Notes: generated by a model not told the origin, from the letters alone. 64,000 bases of DNA from Ustilago trichophora (GCA_900323505.1 OOIN01000008.1:744001-808000); one strand, 5' to 3'. Counted from the first letter of the stretch, positions 44,050 through 54,372 are shown. A program made the numbers and translations.

Positions 44050-47000
44050 CTAGAAGCGTTCCTTGGTGGTGGTGAGGGGCGATACGGAGTCGCTGCGTGC
44101 AGGAATGGGTGGTCGAGGGGAGCGCGATTGACGGCCCGACTCTGTCAGCTCGCCCGCGTTGTTATCGACAGTGGTTTTGACCCCTGCGTCAGCTTCACGA
44201 GGCAACACAGTCGCTTCCGGATGCACAGCTGTTGAGGACGCATCACCTTTTGGCAGACCTGACCACTTGTGCGGGGCAGAACGCCCTGACTGGGACTCAT
44301 GCGCATCTGCGTTTTCTGTGGGGACGTCGAGGTTGAGCTCCTTGACGGTTTCAGAAACGCTTTTGTGCGCAACAGTGTCCTCTGCTTTGCCGGGTGCTGT
44401 GGACGGAGGGGAAGATTCAGCGGAGTACATCTGCCCACTGCGCTCTAGTGAGCCTCTGTTTTGCGTTGAAAGCGAACCCTGCGAAAGCGGAACAACTGAC
44501 GACAGCGGCGAGTGTCGATAAGGCAACGGCATGGACGGCGCACGTGGGATGGGGGATGGACTTCTCGAAAGCCCTCTCTCCCCCTCATGCGGTAGCACCA
44601 AACTGAGCCGCGTCCCACTTCCACCAGTTGGACGCTTGATCTCTACGCCGTCCTCGTGCGCAGCTGTTGAGCGTGATGGGATCTTTTCGTGGTCGAGGAA
44701 CGAATCTGACAGTGCCTCCGCTTCAAGCTTGTCGATGAGCGCGTTGCTGCTGTGGTGGTCGAGGGGCATGGCAACCGTGTCCAGCTCTTCGCTCGGCGAC
44801 GGTTGGCTGAGGATGTACTGTGAGTTGGTGGTCGCATCGTTGCCGGGCAGAGCTGTCAAGATTCTCTGCAAGTCGGAAAAGAATTCCAGCCGGGGTAGAC
44901 CCGCTCGCTTCCATCCACCTAGACGTGACCCGAAAGCTCCACCGGCGTTGGATGGACCCCCCATCTCCGTTGCGTCGCCATGGACGTGGGCGGGAGACAG
45001 CTCTATCGGGTTGGCACGCAGCGATCGATCTCTGTAAATGTGGTCCGGATGAAGCTTCTCGTGAACTGTGAGCAGCAGTCGAATGAGTTTGGCTCGGTTG
45101 CTCTGAAACTCGAACAGCAGAAGGACGTCATCCAACTTGCGCTCCAAAACGTCCCACACATCAGAAGCGTCTGGATTCGGTACAGAGGCTCTCCAACGCG
45201 CCTTGACCCGCTCCGCTCGCTGGCGGTAGCGGAACGAGCTTCCTCCGCTCAAGTGTGGCGGCTCAATCGGTGGCGAGGCGGAGGTGCCTTGCAAGCCTAC
45301 GTCTGCACCAAGCTCTGGCATAGGTGCCAAAAGCCCCAGAGCGGCCAGATCCTCGCGCCGCGACGTCTCCATCAAAGTCTCTAGCGACACCACGCCGAGC
45401 CATAGCTTCCACAAATTTATCCGTTGACGATCGATCTTGCACGCTCTTAGTACGCGCAGCACACGTGCAAAGTTGATCTCGACCAAAGCTTCACGGGTAA
45501 GCTCATGGCCTTCGGCAGGGCTCGCGGAGAATGGCTCTTGCAGCCGCGACAAGCTGGTACTTGCTGGAATCTCGCCCTTGTCGGCACTGGGTCGGGAGGT
45601 CGAACCATCGCCGGCGTCAGCCATAGGGGAGAGCCCATCAAATCGGATGCTTCGGGATGGGGCACCAAAGCTAGACGGAATCGATGCGCGCGCGAAGCTA
45701 TCATTACTGTCCGGTGGCGCTTCTCCCCTCTTGTGGAAGGCGGCCAGCTGTCGCTGCTGGAATTTGCGTTCCATCGTGCGCAGTGTCGTGGCAGCAAACG
45801 CCATATCTTCGTCCTGTAGTCTGTGCTTGACAAAGTGCCAGCTGATGAATGGGTTGCGAGCATCCACCTTGTTGATCTTGAGCATGGCCCACTTGTAAGA
45901 GGTCTGACTTGCAGTAAGCCCTGTCGGGGTGCGATGCACCTTGGCTTCACGGTCCATGGCGATGATGCTGGGCAAAAGGCTCTTGAGCTCTCGGATGGTC
46001 CCAGTAAACTCTTTGGCATGCTTGCGCGCCCGTCGCCTTGCACGCGGGTCTTTGCTCTTGGTCGGATCACGTCCATTGGACATATGACCCGGCAAACGAC
46101 GTGGAAGGAAACCAGACGAGCGACCGTAAGCAGGTGCGTAGAGCATCTCGTCGTCTTCGCTCGATGAGTCGGTCTCGTCTGACCCTCCGAAAGAGCTTTC
46201 TTCTTCGTGCTCATCATCACTTCGTCCAGGCTTGAGACCCTTCTTGCCGGGCGACAGGGATGCCTTGCTTCCGAGATCAGGCATGGGGATCTCATTGGCT
46301 GGTGAAGTCGTTTTGCCGAACGGCCCTTCGCCCGATTTCGAGGTGCTTGTGGCAGCCAGTGGTTTTCTTCTGCGCAGACGAATCCAACGGCGACGGCGAA
46401 CAAAAGTAAATGGATCCGGCGTGCCCGTCCACTTGCTCGACCGGGCACGTGCTGAGCGTTTGATGGCTTCGAAGCCGTCATCCTCCTTGGCACTCTCCTT
46501 CTCTTGGCGCTTCTTCTCTTTCTCGGCAAGACGAGCGTTCATCTCCATGATGCCTTCGGCGCCTGTCTTGGGCATTCCGACTCTGCCGTGCGGGAAATGA
46601 ACATTGGGCCAGAATCTGCGGCCAAAATTGCCACTGTACTGCCAGCCGGCCTCGTCAACATCACCTGTCATGTCTATGAACCACTCTGGGTAGGCCCACT
46701 CCCACGAGGGATCGGGTAATTGCGCGTTCGCGATATTGTATGCCGATCGCTTGCCGTTGGAAAATGTCCAGGGCGAAGGGTCCCACTGGAAGAGCGTTCT
46801 GGGGCTGAACTTGGGAATGCCGAATACGAGCAGGCCGCGCTGGTTTTCGTATAGGACATCGAACTCGTATTTCACCTTGTTGGCATCGGCAGGGGCTTGC
46901 TGCTCTGCATACTTGGCCAGCATTTTGTCGAGCTCGGCGTCCGGGTCGGCTCGACGAGCTTCAGCATCGGCAGCTTGCTCGAGCGCCGCCATTTCGGCTT

Positions 47001-48720
47001 CCCATTTCTTCTGACGTCGACGCTTGATGACGTTGGGCGCATGTAAATACTTGCGGATGCTGTTGCGCGAGCTTAGGATCGAGCGGTCGATGGTGCTGAA
47101 TCTACGGAGCGTACTTCCACCGTCACCGTCTTTCAGATCGTCATCGTCGACCGTCATCGAGCTTCTACGGCTGCTGGCAATCGTTGCGACCGATTCGCGC
47201 CTTGGGCCAAAGTGGTTACTATTACGGGATAGAGATGGTGTAATGGCGGAGAAAGGGGCGGCGCCTCGATCGGCAGTTGCACTCTGTGCAGAGCTGCTCC
47301 GGGGGAGGTCCGAAGTCTGCAACGAAAGCTGCTGCATAGGATGAGGCGAGTAGCGATCCATGGCACGACGATTGCGGCTTTGGCTTGATGCGTAGTGAAT
47401 TCCTCTCGAGACACGCGTGGATACCTTGTGGCCCAGCTGTCCCACCTTGCCATGTAGATGAATGAGGTCATCTACGGGCTCGCCATTGGCCTTCCTTCGG
47501 CGAATCTCGCGGCGGATGAGCTTCTTGCGGCTCTTGAGCTGCTCCTTGGTGAGCGTCTCGCCATGCTCAAGGTTCAGAGAATTGATCTTGAGCATGTTGT
47601 CTCCTTGATCATCCGAATCGGACGCTAATGCGCTGTCGTCGAGCTCGTCGTCGCTAGAAACGCTAGAGACGGACGAGACGGTTGCCGGGGAAGGCACGCC
47701 AAGTGTTGCGTCGTGTTCATGAGCATCAGGCTCATCGTGAATGGGACCGCCGGTGAAGCTGGAAACAGAACCGCGTGGGTGCTGATTGGCAAAAGTTCCG
47801 TTTGTGCTGGAAGCAAAAGTGGTGGGTATATGATTGTTGAAACTTCGGGAGAAGGGCAGTGACGGCCGACTTGGTGACTTTTGCGCCGACTCTTCGGTGG
47901 CTTGATGGGAGTGGCCCTCCTCGTCCACGACCAGCAATTCCGGATTCCCGGTCGGTCGCATTTTGGATCGCGGGCGATCTGGAACGACAGCGGTATTGTC
48001 TAGCGAGCTTCGAGGTGGCACCTCGGTGGATGGAGAGGGCATAGAGGCTTTCAAAGCTGCCTCAGGAGGAGGCGTAGCCGATGCTGGACGGAAACGTCTG
48101 GCTAATGAGCTGCCAGGTCTGCCAATTGAAAAGCGGAAGGGAGCGTCCTCGTTCTGTGGCGAGACTTCGGGTGATTCTGTCTGACCACGAAATCGACCTC
48201 TTGCGCGCGAGGCAGCATCGAAAACCCTTGTGACGACGGGATTGCCCGTGATCATGAGCTTGACCTCGGCGGGACCGTCTTTGAGCTCACCGTCATCTTT
48301 GTCGGTGCTCTCCTCATCCGACGAAATGCCATGTCGGCGTCTACGCTGACGACGTTCGTTGCGGCCAAACACTTTAGCAACGACGGTGACACCGGTCGAC
48401 TTGGCCCAGTTGCGCCTGGTTTGTTGTGCTTTGGCGATGCGATCAAGCTTGTCGCGCGCCGCTTGAACATCCTCATTGGGGGCTCGCTTGGGAAGAATGC
48501 TGTGGTCATCTTGCGGATCTGCTGTGATGCCATGAGCAGCGAAAGGGGTGTCGGTGGATGAACGGGTGTCTTGAAGGACGAGAGTGTCCTCTTGAAGCGG
48601 ATGAAGCGGTGTAGGTCGGATGGCGGTCAGAGGTGTGTGAAGTGATGGAGATTGTGCGGTTGGAGACGTTGCGCCACCAGCAGCAGCAATATCGTAGCCA
48701 GATGCGTGATGGTCGGTCAT
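44050..48720 (-). CDS. Large DysF-domain protein (Mug65/Spo73/Pex23-like)
   Basis: 1556 residues from the ATG at 48720, which is the first ATG in a frame open to 48981. A dysferlin-type DysF module lies at about 620-790: YENQRGLLVFGIPKFS, FQWDPSPWTF, PDPSWEWAYPEWFIDM, GWQYSGNFGRRFWPN, and after a charged coiled stretch the DysFC part FVRRRRWIRLRRRKP. This domain is known from fungal Pex23/Pex24-family peroxins, Spo73 and S. pombe Mug65, acting at organelle membranes or membrane contacts. No transmembrane segment is evident. A second folded region (about 1155-1330) contains INFARVLRVLRACKIDRQRINLWKLW and later FEFQSNRAKLIRLLLTVHEKLHP, helical and unassigned. The rest is disordered and Ser/Pro-rich. 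Function is inferred from the domain only. Confidence 0.82.
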   Translation of the reverse strand: MTDHHASGYDIAAAGGATSPTAQSPSLHTPLTAIRPTPLHPLQEDTLVLQDTRSSTDTPFAAHGITADPQDDHSILPKRAPNEDVQAARDKLDRIAKAQQTRRNWAKSTGVTVVAKVFGRNERRQRRRRHGISSDEESTDKDDGELKDGPAEVKLMITGNPVVTRVFDAASRARGRFRGQTESPEVSPQNEDAPFRFSIGRPGSSLARRFRPASATPPPEAALKASMPSPSTEVPPRSSLDNTAVVPDRPRSKMRPTGNPELLVVDEEGHSHQATEESAQKSPSRPSLPFSRSFNNHIPTTFASSTNGTFANQHPRGSVSSFTGGPIHDEPDAHEHDATLGVPSPATVSSVSSVSSDDELDDSALASDSDDQGDNMLKINSLNLEHGETLTKEQLKSRKKLIRREIRRRKANGEPVDDLIHLHGKVGQLGHKVSTRVSRGIHYASSQSRNRRAMDRYSPHPMQQLSLQTSDLPRSSSAQSATADRGAAPFSAITPSLSRNSNHFGPRRESVATIASSRRSSMTVDDDDLKDGDGGSTLRRFSTIDRSILSSRNSIRKYLHAPNVIKRRRQKKWEAEMAALEQAADAEARRADPDAELDKMLAKYAEQQAPADANKVKYEFDVLYENQRGLLVFGIPKFSPRTLFQWDPSPWTFSNGKRSAYNIANAQLPDPSWEWAYPEWFIDMTGDVDEAGWQYSGNFGRRFWPNVHFPHGRVGMPKTGAEGIMEMNARLAEKEKKRQEKESAKEDDGFEAIKRSARARSSKWTGTPDPFTFVRRRRWIRLRRRKPLAATSTSKSGEGPFGKTTSPANEIPMPDLGSKASLSPGKKGLKPGRSDDEHEEESSFGGSDETDSSSEDDEMLYAPAYGRSSGFLPRRLPGHMSNGRDPTKSKDPRARRRARKHAKEFTGTIRELKSLLPSIIAMDREAKVHRTPTGLTASQTSYKWAMLKINKVDARNPFISWHFVKHRLQDEDMAFAATTLRTMERKFQQRQLAAFHKRGEAPPDSNDSFARASIPSSFGAPSRSIRFDGLSPMADAGDGSTSRPSADKGEIPASTSLSRLQEPFSASPAEGHELTREALVEINFARVLRVLRACKIDRQRINLWKLWLGVVSLETLMETSRREDLAALGLLAPMPELGADVGLQGTSASPPIEPPHLSGGSSFRYRQRAERVKARWRASVPNPDASDVWDVLERKLDDVLLLFEFQSNRAKLIRLLLTVHEKLHPDHIYRDRSLRANPIELSPAHVHGDATEMGGPSNAGGAFGSRLGGWKRAGLPRLEFFSDLQRILTALPGNDATTNSQYILSQPSPSEELDTVAMPLDHHSSNALIDKLEAEALSDSFLDHEKIPSRSTAAHEDGVEIKRPTGGSGTRLSLVLPHEGERGLSRSPSPIPRAPSMPLPYRHSPLSSVVPLSQGSLSTQNRGSLERSGQMYSAESSPPSTAPGKAEDTVAHKSVSETVKELNLDVPTENADAHESQSGRSAPHKWSGLPKGDASSTAVHPEATVLPREADAGVKTTVDNNAGELTESGRQSRSPRPPIPARSDSVSPLTTTKERF

Positions 48721-49279
48721 GATGTTGCAATCTGCGCTAGTGTCCAGTGCAGTGGCTTGACCGTCGATGACGACGCTGTTCAGGTCGAAGCTTTGCCCGA
48801 TGCCAGAGTACGCATGCTGATGGTTGTTGGTTGACCGCAAATGATTTGCATTGACGGAGTTAGCTGTGTATAAAAGCAGAGCCTTGCCAAACTTGACTCG
48901 TTGTTGGCTGGCTAAGCTATGGATCTCGAAAATGCGATGGTGCTGGATGAGAGGCGATGTGATAGGAAGACAATATAGCAAGAGACACTGCTAACACGTT
49001 GCAGTTGTTTCTGCGAAGCGGTCTGTGTTGATGCAGGAGCGTTTCGACTCCACTTTTCCAAAAACGCACCAATTTAGGCCTCTCTTTTGGCTGAGCTATA
49101 CTGTACAGTATACTGTTTTTGATTTTTGTGGCCATGTTTTCGGTTTCCTTTTTCGTCTCTCGAGAGACATCACCACCTTGCTTCACGCATTCGATCAAAT
49201 CGAGATATCTGTATGTCAAGTATCCTAGAGTACATTCAATACGAGTCGTATGTTTACAATGAGCCCATCGCAGCGGCTT
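48721..49279. promoter_or_regulatory. Upstream region of DysF gene, ASK1 3' end
   Basis: 559 bases between two tandem - strand genes. It includes the perfect palindrome TATACTGTACAGTATA at 49097-49112. Nothing else is evident. Confidence 0.45.
49097..49112. repeat. Perfect 16-base palindrome TATACTGTACAGTATA
   Basis: Self-complementary over all 16 bases. It is an extended version of the TACTGTA/TACAGTA motif found in several other noncoding stretches of this window. Confidence 0.9.
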
Positions 49280-51565
49280 TTACCTACGAGCGCCTCCAAC
49301 ATTCATATTGAGAGGCGTCGGGCTAGGAGCGCTGTACGTGTCATCTCTGTCCACCAACGGTCTACCACCGTGAACAGTGCCCATCTCATCAACGTGTCCC
49401 CAAACTCTGAACGATTCTTCGCTCCTCGCGTCATTGCCAGCTGCACCCGTCGAACGACCCTGGCCACCCGCGCCGCTGGCATTCGAGAGACCACGACCGC
49501 CAAGTGCTTCTGCGGCACGCGGCTGTGCATTGCTTCGTACGCCGAACAGCGTATCGTCCTCAATGCTGCGGCCCGCCTGTTTGGGCTGGCTGAACGAAGA
49601 GATGGTCGAGCTGGTCCATCCAGAGTTGTCCTGCTGACTGCTTCCGCCGTGGCGGCTGTTGCTCGAGACCGAGAACTTGGCTGCCGACGACAGCATCGAG
49701 CCTGCCATGCTGTCACCGCCATCATCTGATTCGCTGTCCGATGACTCGTCATCATCGTCGTCGTCGTCGTCGTCGTCATCGTCGAGCGGAAGCACGCCGG
49801 CATGCTTGAGATTCAACCCGCCAAAGCGCTGGTGAACATCGGCTGCCGAGATACCTTGCGAGTCAGCCGCATTCAGCTCGAGTCCTTCGTCGGCATCCAT
49901 CAACAACGCAGCCGAACTAGCGTTGGCAGAAGCTCCTCCCACGTGACTGGAGCCCGGCGTATCGTCCCGCGCAAGACTGGGTCCGCGCTTGGTGAGCGTA
50001 GGTGGTGTGGGGATCGAGTCTCTTCGTCGGCCTCCACCGCTTTGCCTTTGTCGCTGCTGCTTTGCCTCTTTGCGGTCCATTCGTAGCGGGGTTGCCACCG
50101 GCTGCTTGCGAGAGCTGACGATGGCCTCAGCAGCCCGAGACTTGGACGAGCTCTGAGGCCACACTCTTGGTGCTGGGCTCGAGGCGCCCACGCTTCGAAG
50201 CAGGTCATCCACCATCATCTTGGCCGCTTCCTTGGCCGGCGTTTGTGCATAGCGGCTCTGAGGCACTGAGAATTGCATCGTCACCGGGGGCGACATGCCA
50301 GCGGGCCATCCAAGCGAATCCTTATCCGACGAGTCCGAGTCCCAGTCTGCGTCCTCCTCACCATGCGCCGCCTTGGAGGATCCGCGCTTGCTGCTGGAGG
50401 CCTTTGTCGATCTGTCCTTGATCTTGGACGTGAGTGGCGTCTTGCGGAGGTCGACGATGCCGTCCCACATGCGCACGCTGGGGGGAGCGAAAGGATTCGA
50501 CTTGGACTTGGAGCTTCGGGGCGTGGCTTGAATCTTGGTGTAGCTGAGGCGTCCCTTGTTGCGCTTGTGTTCGGTATCGAGCACCTTGTTGAGGAGGGCA
50601 CCCTTCTTTGGCGTAGAAGATGTCTTCATACGCCCAACAGATGCGGCCGATGACTTGAATGGGGGCAGATCGTGGAGAGACGAGGCGTTGGAGCTGTCGG
50701 GGTCGACATGACGTCCGCCTCTGCCAGCGTGCGTCGATCCTAGGTTTTCGATGCCCTGGGCCAAAGCTGCACGGTCTCGTTCCATCTCGCGCGTGGCGGA
50801 AGTTTCTTTGGCTTTGTTGGGTGCCAGGAAGGAGCTCTGGTCCATGCTCGGATCGGCCATGCCGCGTCCGAGGTCTGAAGTGATGTCGCGGCGTAGGCGC
50901 TCAAACGGCGACTCGGCAGGGTCAAAGACATTTTCTTGGTCTTCGCGGTCGTGCGGCTTGTGCTGCTTGCGCTGCGCAGCTTCTCTACGTGCCGCCGCCG
51001 CCATAGATGCGTTGCTGAAGCGAGGAGGAGAAGCAGCGCGCGCGCGATCTGCTGGCGCTTGTTCGACACTTTCGTCGGCCGTTTCGCGGTCATCTGCCTG
51101 GCGACTGTCTGATGCAATCGAAGCATCCATGTCCGTGTAGATGATCGAGCCTGACTCGGAGCGCGGGCTTCGCCCGTCATCGTTGCTAGCAAAGGTCGCA
51201 TCTTCGCGAGAGTCGTTGACACTTTGTGACACATCGCCGCGTTGCGAATTGGCATCAAACTCGGAGTCGGTCTGGACGTGAGCTGTGAGCGAGACATTTG
51301 CCGAGACCTCGTAGAAGGTCTTCCAAAACTTGGCGCCTTGCCACACACGCGCACTTGCGACACCGTACTCCTTTACGGCAGGAAGGATGCGCGAGGTGAC
51401 GATCTGGTGGGCTGTAGCAAAGTTCTGATCAATCTCTTGGAGTGTGAGTGTGATGGCTTGGTCGAGCTGCATGATCTGCTCGGTGACCGAGTGCTGTTGG
51501 TTGGGCATGGCTGCGTTATGGCCCATGGCTCCCGGATGGAGCGACTGACGTGGATGGAGCGACAT
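49280..51565 (-). CDS. ASK1: DASH/Dam1 complex subunit Ask1
   Basis: Kinetochore-microtubule coupling factor of the DASH ring, found in fungi. 761 residues from the ATG at 51565. The conserved Ask1 helical domain is at the N terminus (about 24-95): ITEQ-like start, then ITLTLQEIDQNFATAHQIV, SRILPAVKEYG and ARVWQGAKFWKTFYE. The remainder is long, disordered and rich in Ser, Asp and Pro, with many S/T-P sites that fit Cdk regulation known for Ask1. A run of about 12 Asp (near residue 590-605) is encoded by a GAT/GAC trinucleotide repeat at about 49755-49785. The C-terminal block RVWGHVDEMGTVHGGRPLVDRDDTYSAP recalls the terminal RxDDT-x-P motif of the family. Longer than yeast Ask1 (292). Confidence 0.9.
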   Translation of the reverse strand: MSLHPRQSLHPGAMGHNAAMPNQQHSVTEQIMQLDQAITLTLQEIDQNFATAHQIVTSRILPAVKEYGVASARVWQGAKFWKTFYEVSANVSLTAHVQTDSEFDANSQRGDVSQSVNDSREDATFASNDDGRSPRSESGSIIYTDMDASIASDSRQADDRETADESVEQAPADRARAASPPRFSNASMAAAARREAAQRKQHKPHDREDQENVFDPAESPFERLRRDITSDLGRGMADPSMDQSSFLAPNKAKETSATREMERDRAALAQGIENLGSTHAGRGGRHVDPDSSNASSLHDLPPFKSSAASVGRMKTSSTPKKGALLNKVLDTEHKRNKGRLSYTKIQATPRSSKSKSNPFAPPSVRMWDGIVDLRKTPLTSKIKDRSTKASSSKRGSSKAAHGEEDADWDSDSSDKDSLGWPAGMSPPVTMQFSVPQSRYAQTPAKEAAKMMVDDLLRSVGASSPAPRVWPQSSSKSRAAEAIVSSRKQPVATPLRMDRKEAKQQRQRQSGGGRRRDSIPTPPTLTKRGPSLARDDTPGSSHVGGASANASSAALLMDADEGLELNAADSQGISAADVHQRFGGLNLKHAGVLPLDDDDDDDDDDDDESSDSESDDGGDSMAGSMLSSAAKFSVSSNSRHGGSSQQDNSGWTSSTISSFSQPKQAGRSIEDDTLFGVRSNAQPRAAEALGGRGLSNASGAGGQGRSTGAAGNDARSEESFRVWGHVDEMGTVHGGRPLVDRDDTYSAPSPTPLNMNVGGARR
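49755..49785. repeat. GTC/GAC trinucleotide run encoding poly-Asp
   Basis: Repeated CATC/CGTC triplets on the + strand within ASK1 encode an acidic tract. Simple sequence repeats of this type can vary in length. Confidence 0.8.
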
Positions 51566-52437
51566 ATCGACAGAACAAATCGCTCAACTTGAGATTGGTG
51601 TTGATGCCTCTTTCGAGTCGCGGATGGTTGGACGGAAGCTGTTGTACAATGTCTACCGAGGTATGCGAGCACGTCGAAGCCCTGGGTTGCTGTAACTTTC
51701 GGGATGTTCGCGACACCGATGCTGAGAGGGTGCGGCGACGAGGAAAAGAAGGTATGGAAAGATAGTGCGGGCAAGGGTGAAAAGGACCAGAAGATGATGG
51801 TGGAAAGGACGGCGATGGCAAGGGTTGGTCTCCATTTGATTTTGGCATCCCACATCTTTTTTTCGAGACGCGCCCCTCCTGTGAAGGCACTTGGCCAGTG
51901 TGTGTTGGACGCGTCGTAAACAACAAAGCCCTGAGAGCAACACTTTCTCAACTTTTGACTTTTGCGTGTGCCTACACGCTCCTACACGACGCCTCCGTCC
52001 CAATCTCAAAGAGCGTCGCCCTCCTCATCATTCACCCCCTTTTATGACCGTCGTTCGTAAGTCACCGAATCTTGGTCTGTTGTTGTAGTCATTCTGCTGC
52101 TGATCGTCACGCGGCCTTATAAGCAAGCGAAGCTTTCTTTAGGTTGTAGTCAGCATTGCAACGGACAGAGACACGAACGATGTACAAAGACGAGATGTAA
52201 CCACATATGCATACGATTCCCAACACAACGAAGAGTGGAATAGAGAGGTCATAAAACGGAAAGATGGGACAAAAGGCAGAGAAGATTGCGACGTGACAGG
52301 AGCAAGGCAAGACCGACAGACAGCTAAAAAAACATCGACAAACGACAAGAGACAAGATGAGAAGTGGCACGATAGCGAACCGAGCCTTCGTTGCATGGCA
52401 GAGAGCCAGCGAATTTAGTGGCAGCAAGCGGCAAAGG
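51566..52437. other. ASK1 upstream region and CBS-protein 3' end
   Basis: 872 bases. The + strand from about 51900 to 52043 looks like a pyrimidine-rich leader ending in ATGACCGTCGTTC followed at once by GTAAGT (ATG at about 52050), as if a short first exon were present, but I cannot find a convincing continuation. On the - strand an open, T-rich, hydrophobic frame at 52427-52107 is probably 3' UTR of the CBS gene. An ACGCGT lies near 51909, 340 bases upstream of ASK1. Confidence 0.4.
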
Positions 52438-54372
52438 TCAACCCTCTACTGCTGACTCATTGCTAGCCGCCATAGCAGCCAGTACGCAGCGCAGGACAGT
52501 CTTCATCGTCACCACATGCCTGGGCATACCGTTTTGCATGACCTCGCCAAAGAAGCCAGAGACGAGCATGTTGCCAAAGGGCGACGAAGGCGAGCCTGCC
52601 GATGAGGCACTCGAGCCTGGGGTGAGCGTGGACGGTGTCCACGCTCCTTGGGCTCGGGACGCGGCCTGGGCACCAAACTGCCTGTGCATGGCGCTTTCCT
52701 CCATCGAGAACTGCGCGAGCGACAGCGATCGCGGGCGGTGAGTGCGTGGACCAGACGGCGTCCGGAGATGAGCGGGCATCGTAGTGCCAACGTTCTTGGC
52801 AGGCAAAGAGCTCACGGAGGAGGACAGTGTTTGCTCGGGCTTGTGGCTAGCTCTGCGCTCGCGAGTCACATCGGTGCTGCCACCGGGGGTAAAGGTGGGC
52901 AATGCAGGACGTGACGCCACCTCGACCGATGCACCACTGAAAGAGGTCCGAGGCGCGGTCCAGAATTGTGTCGAAGATCGGCGGTGTTTCTGGGCAGGCG
53001 CCGGGGTGAAGCTGACCGATCTGCTGAGCGGCATCATGTCTGCATCGAGCGAAAGAGAGGGCAACTCCTTACCGGGCGAAGCAGAGACGCACGAGAGAGG
53101 AGGTGTCATGACGACACGAGGCTCGTCCACCACAAAAATACCGCCAGCTTCGGTCGCGAGCAAGAGCGCGGCTGCCCTACCAACGGTCGACGAATTGCTG
53201 ACAGAGATGGCAGGGTGGGCGTCCATGCCATCCGTTCCCTGTGGATGCCGTGATCGAAGGTCCTTGACCAGAGATGAAAGGGGAGTCGTAAGAATCTTGC
53301 GAGATGACGACCTGAGAATCTCTTGCGAAATCTCGCGCGAAGATACGGGTGAGATGAGGCCGCCCAGAGGGTCCATAACAGCGAGCACCGAAAGCTGTTC
53401 CGACTGCATGCGAACAAGGGCATCGACGGTGCTTCTGTCTCCCGAGATAACTGCAGCAGGCTGCTGCAGAGTAGAAGCGCAAAGGGTATCAAGTTTCTCG
53501 GAAAGGACCGTTGACAACGTTGCATCCTTTTCGGCATCTTGTACGAGGAAAGCCACCATGTCGGACGCAGTTAGGATTCCGCAGACGGCGCCGTCCTCGC
53601 CATGCGTACAGTCTGATACCACCAGACAGTTCGAGTGGTCCTGGCTCAGTTCCAAAAGGATGTGTTCAAGCGGAGTGTCGAGTGTGACGTGACGAAGGGT
53701 GTTTTTAGCCGAGAGATTGGAGACGAGGGAGGCCGGGACGGGTTCCTTGGGTTCGAGTTGGGCACGAATGATGTCGGCTTGAGCTTTTGTGTTGCTGGCC
53801 TGAGTCTGGTCCGGCAAGTGGAAGCGAGTCTGTCCTGCTTTCGGGGATCCTGGAGGGGAGGTAAGATGGTGAGGGCTGATGCTCGAACGAGTAGGTGAAG
53901 CTTTTGTGGGATGCGTTCCGAACACAGCTGCAAAGAAGGCGGAGAGGTCTTCCAGACTGAGTAAACCGGTGCAGTCTGACTTCTTGAGCTTGCTGAAATC
54001 GGCCGATGCGTCGGCATCGTTGGTCTGTCTCCTCAGGATGATCCAAGTCTCTGCCGCATGGACCTCAGCCAGTCGCTCACCTGCCAACTCAATGCTGGTC
54101 GTTTCGGGAAGGACGACGAGACGAGAGCGGGCGCTGGAGCTGCACGAGAGGACGTCTTCTGCCGATAAGCATGCTAGTCTCTGTTGGAGCTGGAAAGCAG
54201 CGAAGGGGTCTTGAACGGTCGAAAAGGGGTAGTTGTTGGCTGATGGTAGTGAAAGACTGATGGAAAGATCAGAACCAGCATCGGAGTTGCACCGAAAGTG
54301 AGATCTCGGGGAGGACGACGAAGGAGAGGATGGAGCTGGGATGGAGATGGGTCTCGTCTGTGACAGTGCCAT
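52438..54372 (-). CDS. CBS-domain protein, Sds23/Moc1-like
   Basis: 644 residues from the ATG at 54372, the first ATG in a frame open to 54486. CBS-type modules are visible: one around LQQRLACLSAEDVL to CTGLLSLEDLSAFFAAVFG (about 60-160), a second around TPLEHILLELSQDHSNCLVVSD and GAVCGILTASDMVAFLV (about 230-285), a third around DRSTVDALVRMQSEQLSVLAVMD and GGLISPVSSREISQEIL, and a fourth around STVGRAAALLLATEAGGIFVVDE. Four CBS motifs with a Ser-rich N terminus and long disordered C terminus fit the fungal Sds23/24 (S. pombe Sds23/Moc1) family, linked to PP2A/PP1 regulation, nutrient response and mitosis. The second module is separated from the first by a 50-residue Ser/Pro-rich spacer. The assignment rests on domain layout. 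Confidence 0.78.
   Translation of the reverse strand: MALSQTRPISIPAPSSPSSSSPRSHFRCNSDAGSDLSISLSLPSANNYPFSTVQDPFAAFQLQQRLACLSAEDVLSCSSSARSRLVVLPETTSIELAGERLAEVHAAETWIILRRQTNDADASADFSKLKKSDCTGLLSLEDLSAFFAAVFGTHPTKASPTRSSISPHHLTSPPGSPKAGQTRFHLPDQTQASNTKAQADIIRAQLEPKEPVPASLVSNLSAKNTLRHVTLDTPLEHILLELSQDHSNCLVVSDCTHGEDGAVCGILTASDMVAFLVQDAEKDATLSTVLSEKLDTLCASTLQQPAAVISGDRSTVDALVRMQSEQLSVLAVMDPLGGLISPVSSREISQEILRSSSRKILTTPLSSLVKDLRSRHPQGTDGMDAHPAISVSNSSTVGRAAALLLATEAGGIFVVDEPRVVMTPPLSCVSASPGKELPSLSLDADMMPLSRSVSFTPAPAQKHRRSSTQFWTAPRTSFSGASVEVASRPALPTFTPGGSTDVTRERRASHKPEQTLSSSVSSLPAKNVGTTMPAHLRTPSGPRTHRPRSLSLAQFSMEESAMHRQFGAQAASRAQGAWTPSTLTPGSSASSAGSPSSPFGNMLVSGFFGEVMQNGMPRHVVTMKTVLRCVLAAMAASNESAVEG

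Noticed and set aside
48721..48981. Upstream extension of the DysF-protein frame
   Set aside because: No ATG in this part; it is open only by chance.
52107..52427. 106-codon hydrophobic - strand ORF just after the CBS-protein stop
   Set aside because: T-rich sequence in the 3' region gives hydrophobic residues by composition; no leader or recognisable motif.
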